Below are positions 10,701-20,509 of a stretch of DNA of 64,000 nt, in pieces. Source of the DNA: Cheilinus undulatus (Eukaryota > Chordata > Actinopteri > Labriformes > Labridae); NCBI RefSeq assembly GCF_018320785.1, contig NC_054885.1, forward strand, positions 6,584,921 through 6,648,920, given 5' to 3'. Below the pieces are notes generated by a model. That model had not been told where the DNA came from. It ran no database searches and saw only the letters and a program-made list of their open reading frames with translations. Within the stretch, counting starts at the first letter, position 1, and every line of letters starts with the position of its first letter. A program made the position numbers and the translations under genes.

Positions 10701-12230
10701 TTTTTTCTGTAATAGGCTGTTTGCAATCATGTGATCCCAATGAGGCAGGAATGCCTGATGGGGACAGGAAGTGGAGGACAGCCATTAAGAATGAAAAGAA
10801 CAGAGAAAAGTTAGCACTTAGGAGCTCTATATGGACCTCTTCACTGCAGTTATCATCAGAAAATTTCTACATACATTGAGTACGATCCCTACACTTTAAA
10901 GAAAGGTGATTTTTTACCACAGTTTTACTGATTTGCTTGGCTTAGAAGTGATCAGTATGACAATTTATTCAGTCATGATGGGGGACAAGAGTCTTGAAGA
11001 GTGAGCTAAGAGGCTAGCTGAGTCCCTTTAATATATAAAATAATCCTTATTTTGTTGTAAACATGCTTTTAATTGAAAACAGAGGTGTACTATCAACCGA
11101 GTAAACTTGTGGGGTAAAAGACTGAGTAATGATGTGTCATTCATGAGTGAGCCTGCTCTGTGAAACAGCTCTTCTTCCCATTTGAGTGCCACTTTCCTTT
11201 CCTCCATCCTTTGTCATTATTTAATCCACATTTAAAAAGCCAACCTGGGACCAAATGAAAAGTAGTTTGGGAGCCAAAAAATACAGCTCTACTAAGCTGA
11301 GCCAAAAGATCTGGATCTCTAAAAAGAGATCTGAGTTAAATGTGCTAAACTGTGGCAAAACTGTATTGAATCAAACAAGACCACTTTGTGGAAATCAAAA
11401 AATGTGTGGTGCCACTCATCCAGGCTTAGGATGGCTTTTTTTTTGTCTAAGTATTTCAGTACTTTCAGAACACAAAAGTAGCTTCAGAATTAAGAGTGTT
11501 TTTATTTTTGCACTTTGAACACTTGGCACTGTTATCTGCAAAGAAAAGAGATGTGACACTTGTCAGGGGTGAGACACAAAAGGGTGAGTTAAGGGTTTGT
11601 CTGACCAACATATTTATTTTAATGCCAGAGGCTGTAGTGGAAAGGATTGCTAGAGCTATGTTAGCACATGTAAGTACATGCTAATCACTCATGAGTGCGC
11701 CTAAACTTTGTGCCACCCTTTCATTAGTCCATCAGTCAGAGTCCCCTTTCGCTTTAGAAAAGGTGTAAGAATACAGTTTAAAAAAGGAATCCAGTTCTGA
11801 TTTCTACCATGTACAAACTGATCCAAAAAGTTAATCAACGTGCCTGAGACAAATCAAAACGGACGCCTCAGTGTCAAAGACTAAGACAAAGGCTATTTTG
11901 TCTGTAATCTTATTCTATTTTAAAAGCCTTTGGCCTGCCACCAAAGCCTTGTTTTAATTTTATTTTCAATTGATTAAAATGATTTTAATTTTGTTTGCTA
12001 GTCTAATAATAATCTTGCGGAGCAGCTGTGTTTACAGTGGCAGGCTTGAGCCAGGCACAACGTGGATCTACATCTCCATAACATCTGTACCTGCTGCAGG
12101 TATAAACTGACGTCTCGCTTGTCTTAAAGCCATGATAATCAAATAAAACATGCTACATGGCTTAAATTAGCTACCGTAACTCCTCACAGTGCTGTCGGAA
12201 ATTAGTAATAAGTTAAAGCTTAGTTAATTC
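10701..12230. other. Intergenic, nothing recognised
   Basis: AT-rich, short random frames only. Confidence 0.45.
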
Positions 12231-12244
12231 AACACATTATCCTT

Positions 12245-12720
12245 TGGAGTGTGCAGGACTCCATTCCAGACATTTTACTACTGTGGTGGAATCAGCTTTC
12301 TTCTATGGGACAGAAAGAGACTGAATGAGCTGCTTAGGAGGACCAGTTCTTTCCTGGACTGTCCCATGGACTCTGTGGAGGAAGTGGGTGAGAGGAGGAT
12401 GTTGGCTACGCTGGCATCCATTATCGACAACCCATTTCACCCTCTGTGTCAGGGGTTCTCAACTATGGGGTCGTTTTTTTATCCATCTTAAGGTACAGTG
12501 GGGGTCCCTGGTCTCTGGCACCTTTATTTTGGGGGTTGCGGGCTGAAAAGATTGAGAACCACTGCTCTACGCGACACTGCGGTGACCCTCCTCCTTCAGT
12601 AGCAGACTGTTACACCCACCTATTGTGAAGGAGCGCTACTGCTGTCTCTTGTTGAGCTGCAGTGATGACCAAATTTCCCCCATTGGGGATTAATAAAAGT
12701 TTATCTTATCTTACATTCTA
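12245..12720 (+). pseudogene. Rex1/Babar-like LINE 3' end, reverse transcriptase remnant
   Basis: One frame encodes RKRLNELLRRTSSFLDCP followed by a VGERRMLATLASIIDNP-like stretch and then HPL. This resembles the C-terminal part of fish Rex1/Babar reverse transcriptase ORFs. It is followed by TTTCCCCCATTGGGGATTAATAAAAG and TTATCTTATCTTA, the typical short tandem 3' tail. The body is interrupted at 12,450-12,564 by a small hAT-like element, and the frame is broken after it. 5'-truncated, as usual for LINEs. Confidence 0.75.
12450..12564 (+). mobile_element. 115-bp hAT-like MITE nested in the LINE
   Basis: TIRs are CAGGGGTTCTCAA at the left and TTGAGAACCACTG at the right (12,552-12,564), 12 of 13 pairing when inverted. 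Flanks CTCTGTGT and CTCTACGC match at 5 of 8 positions, consistent with an old 8-bp target duplication. It splits the Rex1-like coding frame, so it is younger than the LINE copy. Confidence 0.75.
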
Positions 12721-12929
12721 TTTCTGTTTAGGTCTTCACAATAAAAGTCCCTGGTCATTTACCAGTGAAATATTTTTTTGTTGTTGTTGTTTTTAAAAGC
12801 CTTACAATCAGAGCGGACAAAAATAAACTACTAGTCTATAAAAAAACTTTTTTTTCCTATTTATGAGTGAATCAGGATGCATGTCAGTGTTTTCTCTGGT
12901 TAAAATATTTACTCTATTAAATAGTCTAC

Positions 12930-13395
12930 AACTGGGACTTCTGGTTATGGCGCTGTGTTTGGACCTCTCCGTCAAACTCGAAAAATCCGGCATCTAAACT
13001 ACCTGACAGCCATATATTTCACCGCCGAGGGCAATGTGCAGCTCTAAATGTCACCATGACAATCAAAACAGTCAAAAAAATCTGCTAAATTAGAGGAAGC
13101 TATGTATGCTAACACGGCAACTGGCCCCGACCATATCTTGACCGCTATCGAAGCAATGAAGGAAGACTTGATAGAAAGACTTAACGGTTACATGTTATAT
13201 GCAATTCAAGGAGTAAAGGATGAACTTAGAGCAGTGACAGCACACGTTACGGAACCTGAAGAGAGAATTAGCACAAATCAAGACGAAATTGCATCCATGC
13301 AAGCTCAGAATGCGGCCATGACAATGAGGGTCTAGTTAATGAGGTGGACAACTTGGAAAACCGTAGCCGCTCCAACCCCTGCCCAGCCATGTTTA
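12930..13395 (+). pseudogene. L1/Tx1-type LINE ORF1 remnant
   Basis: The frame from 13,102 encodes a coiled-coil-like segment: IEAMKEDLIERLNGYMLYAI, VKDELRAVTAHVTEPEERIS, then NQDEIASMQAQN. After the stop at 13,333-13,335, a shifted frame reads LVNEVDNLENRSR. The order coiled coil then VDxLENRSRR is the signature of L1-group ORF1 (RNA-binding chaperone). The copy stops just after this motif and lacks the RNA-recognition and C-terminal domains and any reverse transcriptase. Confidence 0.75.
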
Positions 13396-13399
13396 CTAT

Positions 13400-15295
13400 A
13401 TCATAGGCCAAAGCCTTCATGGTATTTGCCAGTGAAATAAATCCAGTAGTAAACGATAAATTTCTGGCATGTTTTTAAATCCACCAGCCACAGTGGCGCG
13501 TAGACAAAGTAGTTAATTTCCATCCCTAATATAAGCTACGTGTTTATGTGAAAGCTACTGCTTTAAAATAATGTGAAGTCTGGCAGTTGCTATGGGTTGC
13601 AAAGGATTTAATTCCACCTTAAGGTCACCATCATTTAAATGCAATAAAATCGCTAAATATGTGAATTGCTGTTACTAAATTGAAGAAACAGAAAGATGAA
13701 AACAATGGTTGATTAAAAAAACTGGGCAAAAAAATCCATCTCCGCCACAGAACAGAAGAATTAGATTTTCTTTTGACTTTTCACGCACAGAGGCATGAAA
13801 ATAAAAGTCTAACACACCTGATATTTGATGTTTCCTCTGTTCTGACTGTTAGAAATTACAGGCTAACTCCCACACGGTCTAAATACTTCAAAAACTTTGG
13901 CAACACTCTGGTAAGCCAATGACACTGTGCTCTTAGTTTCTCTTTCTTTGCGCCAACGTGAAAGCAGGTGAAGTACGAGTCAAATGTAAGTCTTTCTCTT
14001 TCTGCACACATCAATCTTGTCTTACTTATGAACACATCAGACAGAGTATTAATCACATCTGTGTTGTAGGAAAAAAAAAAGGCTGATCCTTTTTCTCTGC
14101 ATCTCACCCTGAGCTAAACTCAGTGTTGCTATGGCGACAGATGACAGCTTGAGAGTGTCTAAATCAAAGGTAGCAGCGTACAGAGAGATAGGTGGCGTCC
14201 TTCAGAGTCAGACTGCGTCTCTGCTGCATCACGTTTAGATGAAGATTAATCCTCAGGTTAACGACAGTTAGGTCTATTTTTACTCGGTGTCTGTAATCAG
14301 GATTAACAGCGACAATGTCTATTATAGTATTTAACACATTTCATTTCACTTGGTCTGCAAACAAAGACATAATGCTTTGTAAACCTGGAATATGAAATGG
14401 TATTAGAGCAGAGTGAGGCTGCTGCTGTTATTTCTGTTCTTATTGTTATATTCCATTTATCTTTGTTTATAGGGTTGTCATCTGTTTTATATGTGTTTAT
14501 CAAGTATTTCTGGTTTCTTCTCCCAACCTTGTGTTCATGTTAATGTCTTAAAATCTTGAAAAAATAGAACATGATTACATAAAAGTAGGGCTTTCAGCAT
14601 TTATGTATTTAACACACTCAGATTAAATCTTAAAATTAGTGCATTAAATCTTTTATTTCATTTTTTATTTAACTAATTGTATGCTTTTTGGTTGAGATAA
14701 CATAGAAGAATAGCAGCATACTTTTATGATACCTCTTTCTAATCAATATGATCATAGATTACTAAAAAAAACCTTCCCAATACAATCTGATAAATGATAA
14801 AAATGCCCTCAAGTGGATTATGAGTTTCCAAAAACACCTACACTATAAAATGAGATACAAAAAATATATATGTTAAATTTTATGGAAACGTTGATTTTCG
14901 AAATTTCAGTAAAAGAAAAACAAACATTTCAGCTCCAAAAAATTAGAATTTTCTGGCTATAATTTGTGTTTTCAGGCTTTAATGGGATAATATTCTTAAC
15001 ATGATTTGTTTTCCATGTTTAAGCTCCTTATTTTATTTTAAAATAAAAGCAGGTTTTGATCTTGGCAGGAGGCACTGTACAATTTTTTATACTTTGCCAT
15101 CAGTAGCCAGTTCTTTATTTCTGCGGTCAAGTTACTGCAGTTACCTCCACAACTTCCTTTTTTATTTCATAATAAAAGAAAGTTTTCTCCCAAACACAGG
15201 ATAAATTACCCCAAGCTTGTAGGGGTATTGCAAAGTAAAAAAAAATTGCAAATCGCAAAGTAAAAGTATAACAAGAGTTAGTATCTCAAAAAAAT
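13400..15295. other. Intergenic, nothing firmly recognised
   Basis: AT-rich. At 14,586 TAGGGCTTTCAGCATTTATG resembles the start of a hAT-like family, but no right end was found. Confidence 0.4.
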
Positions 15296-15299
15296 CTCT

Positions 15300-15440
15300 T
15301 AGCCCAAGTTTTTAATTAAATGGGTTAGTAAAACAGAGGAATTAAATGTGAACTCCTGAAAAGTGTAACCTGAGATCCCTGGACGTCAGTGAGTCATTTT
15401 GTACATGCACTCCTGCTAATTTTGAACAGTGTAAAATAGT
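15300..15440 (+). repeat. Dispersed repeat D, copy 3
   Basis: Shares TGTGAACTCCTGAAAAG and GAGTCATTTTGTACATGCAC, then ACTCCTGCTAAT, with 4200-4330 and 4775-4885, showing that repeat D is dispersed and not only a local duplication. Confidence 0.65.
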
Positions 15441-15871
15441 TAATTTAGCAGAACAAAAAAGCAAAATAAAACAATTCATTTGTGATCTAAACTTTGTTAA
15501 TCAGGGTTAACTTTCAGAATCCAGCACGTATTCGTGGATTTTAAAATGTGATTGTTTCACAGCTCTACAAAAAAGTGTTTTAGAATAAGCTGTAAGATTT
15601 TTTGATTTCCCACAAACAAGTCCAAACTTCTCTGACTATGTTAAAGTTTTAAAATGAGGAGAGAAGAGAAAAACATAAATATTGAGTAGTCAAAGTCAGA
15701 ATGCTGAAAAAGTCAGCTTGAAATCCCTGCTGCCTCCTCTGCAAACAGCTCTTACTTAACTCAGAATCAAGCTTTAAATTACACTCAGAGCTGGGGTGCA
15801 TGTGGCTGTGGAACATGTTCATTCAGCTCTACTCAATAATCAAATGGAGAAAAAGGCAAAAAAGAAATTAC

Positions 15872-16010
15872 CTGAAATGACGCTGACCTTTGTGCAGCAT
15901 TTGCCCCCCTTCACTGATCTCAGATGACTCCATCAAAACACGCAGAACAGTTCTTGACTCAGTGCAGAAGCTCTGTTTGACGTCAGCCAAAGGCATCTTT
16001 GGACCTGAGT
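15872..16010 (-). CDS. Candidate coding exon of an unrecognised minus-strand gene
   Basis: On the minus strand an acceptor TACTTCTCAG precedes 16,010. An ATG lies at 15,996-15,994 with purine at -3. 41 codons stay open (MPLADVKQSFCTESRTV... to GGQMLHKGQRHF) and run into a consensus donor, CAG|GTAATT, at 15,871. A possible 5' exon with donor GAG|GTAGGT lies at 18,059. The signals fit a spliced gene starting near 18.1-18.4 kb and running toward lower coordinates. I found no convincing third exon, and the peptide matches no family I know. It may be a non-coding transcript or a chance match. Confidence 0.25.
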
Positions 16011-16204
16011 CTGAGAAGTACAGTAAAAGTAGAATTACTGTACAGTCATGAACATAAAAGGCATATTTATAGTATTTTCACCCTGCATTTGTTCTGGACT
16101 GTTGCAGATTTGAACAGATTGAGGCACATGAACACAGGATGAGTTAAACGAGACTTAAATCAAAAAGAATGGAGGCATCAGCTATTCCAAAATTACTCCA
16201 CTGA

Positions 16205-16260
16205 ATGGTATTGAACTAGATTAGATTTACTTTACTCTCCATGGGGAATCAGTGGAGAGA
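16205..16260 (-). repeat. Possible Rex1-like LINE 3' tail, minus strand
   Basis: The reverse complement reads TTCCCCATGGAGAGTAAAGT followed by AAATCTAATCTAG. This resembles the CCCCATT...AATAAA plus ATCTTATCTT ending seen at 12,680-12,715. Very short, so only tentative. Confidence 0.35.
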
Positions 16261-16409
16261 AAAGCTCTGTGTGACTCACATGCAATAAAACAAACAACAA
16301 AAGACAGGCAACCACAAAATCACATCAAGTAATGCATAAAATACAATAAAATATGTGAGCTAGAGAGTAAAGCACTGTGCATGGACTGGTTCAATATGAA
16401 TCAGGCTGA

Positions 16410-17250
16410 GCTGTCAGCATGTTTAGCACTTTAGCTTCTGTTGTAAAAAAAAAAAACACTTGTTGGTTTTGCACACTCCAGGTTTTTTACTGACACACAA
16501 AACATGAATTAATCCAACAAAATCTTGATCAGAATCTGTGCTCAGTGTGATGTCATATTAAAACCTGCACCTATACTAGTAGATATCCAGCAACGACTAC
16601 GGACTCATGTTGGCTCACCCCACATAAGGCGGGGGCTAGAGGGAGCTTTGCTGCATTTATACAGACTGACATCAAAACTAATTGTCATGATAAAAACTGT
16701 TCAGAGGTGGTTTATACCTCCTGTAGTTCTCGATTTAGATTATAATTTCACCAAAGCATTACACACATTTTACCAGTGGTTCTTAACTGGTCAGGCATCA
16801 GGACCCACCACCTCCTTCTCAAGAGAAATAAAAAAAAATCTTGATTTTTTTTCATGATTTTTTATTCATCAGTATTCCTAGCTACCATTACACCATGCAG
16901 ACAAAAGAACACTCCTAAAAATGTTGATGTTTAGACCCTAAATAGCAAAACATATTGAACAAAGAAACTGGACAAAAAAAAAACATTTAGAAAAGCACAT
17001 CATTGCAGAAGGATTTGCATGCATACATCTTAAGTTACTCAATTTTCCCAAAATATCTTAAAAGTTTGGTAATTTCTCTAAGAATTTCGTTGTTATCTTT
17101 GGTAAATCAGCTTTATTTCCCAACAAAAGGGAGATAAATAGGTAGGAATCTTGAAAAAGATCATTTAACAGAGGAAAAACTACAACAAAATACATGTATA
17201 AAATTGCTGTATGTCCATTTAGGGCTTCTGTAGATAGAGTTTTTGTCACT
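16410..17250. other. Intergenic; hAT-like terminus near 16,776
   Basis: CAGTGGTTCTTAACTGGTC at about 16,776 looks like a hAT-type left end. No partner was found. The rest is AT-rich with poly(A/T) runs. Confidence 0.4.
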
Positions 17251-17254
17251 TTTT

Positions 17255-17885
17255 TTTGTCCTGGCACACATTTGCAGTTATCTCCAGTACAGAAGCATGC
17301 CTGTTTTTAATTCAGTGCTACCTGAGAGCACAAGGATCATGTGCATTCAATACTGACCTTCAGCCTTGTCTCTTGCACACAGAGATTTCTCCAGATTCTC
17401 TGAACCTTTTGTTGATATTATGGACTGTAGATGGTAGGATATTCTTAAGTCTTTGCAATCTTACATTGAGAGTTATTTTCAGGAATCATTCCACAATTTT
17501 AAAACACAGTTCTTCACAGACTGGGGAACCTCTGCCCATCTTCACTCCTGAGAGACTCTGCCTCTCTAAAACGCTCTTTTTATACCCAGTCATGTTACTG
17601 ACCTGTTGCCAGTTAAGCCTTATTAGTCGCAAAATGCTCTCCCAGTTGTTTTTCATTAGTACTGCTTACTTTTTCTGCCTTTTGTTGCCCCGTCCCTACT
17701 GATTTTAGATGTGTTGCTATCATTATTAAATGCAAAATGAGCTAATATTTTTCATGAAATAGTTTCAACATCTGATATGTTGTTTATGTTCTGTTGTGAA
17801 TAAAGTATTGGTTAATGAGACTGCAAATCATTGCATTCTGGTTATATTTGCATTTTACTCAGCGCTCCAACTTTTTTTAAAATTT
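17255..17885 (+). mobile_element. Tc1/mariner-superfamily element, 3' part
   Basis: Contains TTTCTCCAGATTCTCTGAAC, CTTTTTATACCCAGTCATGT and TTTTGTTGCCCCGTCCCTACT, then CAAATCATTGCATTCTGG and CAGCGCTCCAACTTTTTTTA. This order matches the right half of the family whose complete termini read CAACCCCAATTCCAAAAAAG, seen intact at 60,096-60,824. No intact transposase. Confidence 0.75.
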
Positions 17886-18058
17886 GGGATGTAGATGTAA
17901 AACAGTTCTGGCTGTGTTACCTGAAAATAGATGCTTTGCTCACTTTCCTGGATTGCTAAAATGGTCCTTCTTGAGTTTCAAAAGCCCTAAAACCAACCCA
18001 GACTGTGTTAAAGCTGAAAAAGTAACATTATTTATTTGATCTCAGCAAAGTCACCTAC

Positions 18059-18420
18059 CTCTGTCTCCTTCACCTCCTAACTGACAGGACTGGAGTTTTC
18101 CGCAGTTTTATCCACAAACCGGATACAGCACGCTGAGCTGGAGGTATAAAATAAAATTTACTGGTTTTAAACCAGTACTTTCAGCGTTTAAAAAAAGGTC
18201 ACCAGCTCGTACATCCACGTAGCTCCTTATCCACGTCAATGCAGCGTTAGCTAACGTTATTAAAGCACAAGTAGGAGGTTAGCTAGCATGCTAGGGTAGT
18301 GTTAGCAGAAACGTTCGCTGCTTCAGAAGTGTTTAAAAATTATTAAATGTAATTTTCGGTGCTTTAATGAATTTACTGCTTTTCTGAACACTCTCAGACA
18401 CACTTAAAGAGTAAATACTG
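18059..18420 (-). promoter_or_regulatory. Candidate 5' exon and promoter of a minus-strand transcript
   Basis: Minus-strand sequence GAGACAGAG|GTAGGTGA at 18,059 is a strong splice donor. Upstream (18,180-18,420) is richer in CG and in GTTAGCTAACG-type motifs than its surroundings, a look common at fish gene starts. Together with the exon at 15,872-16,010 this suggests a transcription start near 18.1-18.4 kb. No TATA box is clear. Confidence 0.25.
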
Positions 18421-18499
18421 CGGTATTTGTGTAACAGTTGATACCTGTTCACCTGCCATCGTGAGTGGAGGAGGGAGGAAGTGCGTTTGGTATGAAATT

Positions 18500-19000
18500 C
18501 AGGGTAAAGCTAGCTACGTGATTAATAATGACATTAAAGCTGTTCATGATTAGAAGCTCGACTAGAATACAATTAAAACGATATAAAATACTGTTAAACC
18601 CAGTTAGTATGTTTGTGTTTTCATTATTTAAAAATCATTGCTTGACAATACAAAGACACTAATAGATGAATGGACATAAGAAACAGTAGGAAATGGATAT
18701 GTTATATAATTTCGAGATTTAATAAAAGAGTTTTCAAGATTTTTTAATGCTTAACCCTGGTGGATTTTATTTATAAATCCTTTATCTGTTTGAAATTTTT
18801 AAATATTGTGGTTCCTTTCAGACCATAAATAAAATACTTGCCAAATAATCAAAACGTTTTATTTTTAATAAATTAAAATAACCTCAGTTAGCCAAAGAAC
18901 TGTGTAAGCTTAAAATACACAACTGAAAAACAAATATGACGGAGGAAACTCTAAGAGCAAAAGGTTGTCCTTATGGTTTTTTTTTTTTAAATAACACTTA
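18500..19000. other. Intergenic, AT-rich
   Basis: Nothing recognised. Confidence 0.45.
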
Positions 19001-20118
19001 ACCTCGATTCCAAAAAAAGTTGGTTCACTGTGTAAAACGTAAATAAAACAGAGAGAAATTATTTGCAAATCTCACAAATCGATATTCTATCTATAAAGGC
19101 ACATAATTAAATTATTAGATATTGAAATTTAGACATAATAAAATTCTGTGAAAAATATTAGCTCATTTTGAATTTGAAAAGGCCAGAAAAGTAAATGGTA
19201 CTAATGAAAAACAGCTGGGCGAGCATTTTGCAACTAATTAGGTTAAATGGCAACAGGTCAGTCACATGACTGGGTATAAAAAGAGCATTTTAGAGAGGCA
19301 GAGTCTCTCGGGAGTAAAGATGGGCAGAGGTTCACTAATCTGTGGAAAACTTTTGCTAAAAAGTGTGGATAATTTCAGGAAAATATTCCTCAATGTAAAA
19401 ATTTGAAGAATTTAAATTTCCCTGCATCTACAGTATTTAATATCAAAAGATATTATTTCCAGAAATCAGTGTCTGTCAACACAGTTGGCTGTGCCATCCA
19501 TAAATAACAGTTAAGGCTGTCATGAATGACAAAGCCATATGTGAACATGATCCAGAAACACTCAGTCTTCTCTGGGTGATGCACAGTTCAAAAGCCTGCA
19601 TCTCTTGGTATGGGGTTGCATTAGTACCTATGGTGTGGGCAGCTGGACAGGCACTGTCAATGCTGAAAAGCAGATTTTAGAGCAATTTATGCTCCTGTCC
19701 AGATGATGTTCCTATCAGGGAAGGCCTTGATTATTCCAGAAAGACAATGCTAAACCACATACCACATTCATCACAACATCATGGCTTCACAATAGAAGAG
19801 TCCAGGTGCTGAACTGGTCTGCCTGCAGTCCAGACCTTTCACCAGTAGAAAACATCCGAAGCATAATAACATGAAAAATCTGGCAAAAAAAAAACGACCC
19901 AGGACTGCTGAACAGCTAGAATCTTCTCCCAAAGCTCCATCAACTGGTCTCCTCACTTCTCAGACATTTTTTTTTCATGAAATGGTAAAATGTTTCCTTT
20001 TAACATCTGATATGTTGTTTATTTACTTTGTGAATGAGAAATGGTCTTACAAGATTTGAAAATCATTGCATTCTGTTTTTATTTACATTATACACAGTGC
20101 CCCAACTTTTTGGGAATT
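19001..20118 (+). mobile_element. Tc1/mariner-superfamily element, near full length, degraded
   Basis: Left end CTCGATTCCAAAAAAAGTTG and right end CCCCAACTTTTTGGGAATTT are decayed versions of the family termini seen intact at 60,096 and 60,824. The interior holds remnants of the transposase: GGTATGGGGTTGCATTAGTA (start of the VWGC.. region), then AGACAATGCTAAACCACATA (the QDNAKPH motif), then CTGCAGTCCAGACCTTTCAC (CSPDLSP motif). Many stops and indels. It ends about 260 bp upstream of the fmc1 start codon. Confidence 0.85.
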
Positions 20119-20380
20119 TAATATATTATTGTAATATAATACTATATTGTTAAATATATAATATTGTTGTAATGTTAGTCTCACATAACATTTTAAATCC
20201 ATGTTTAAAATCAGTCTGGAAGAACATAATATCACTGTTACATTCATAATATAAAAGAATAGTATTATTGTTGTGTGACACCGCCCCCCTGTGGTCAGGA
20301 TTTATAGTGTGATCGACTGTGCTGTGTTTGATTAAGCCTGCCTGTCTGCCTGCGCTGCACAATCAAAACAGTCTTCAGAC
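20119..20380 (+). promoter_or_regulatory. fmc1 upstream region
   Basis: The 260 bp between the Tc/mariner right end and the start codon must hold the fmc1 5' UTR and probably its core promoter. GC rises sharply after 20,275 (CACCGCCCCCCTGTGG, a Sp1-like GC stretch). No TATA box is placed well. Confidence 0.4.
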
Positions 20381-20509
20381 ATGGCAGCGCTAACATCACC
20401 GTTACGAGTCTGTAGAGGAATACTGAAGGAGTTACGAGCTATCCAGGGACCAGGTTATAAAAATTCCCTGGCATATGGTTATGTAATGGACCAGTTTCGA
20501 AAGAACAAG
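20381..20509 (+). CDS. fmc1: fmc1 exon 1 (coding part)
   Basis: 43 codons from MAALTSPLRVCRGILKELRA to DQFRKNK. Donor AAG|GTGAGT at 20,510, phase 0. An open frame continues into the intron to 20,605 but loses family similarity at the donor. Confidence 0.95.

Noticed and set aside
14131-14240. Short plus-strand ORF starting MATDDSLRVSKSK with a GTAGCA after the AAG
   Set aside because: Only 35 codons, no acceptor partner found and no family resemblance.
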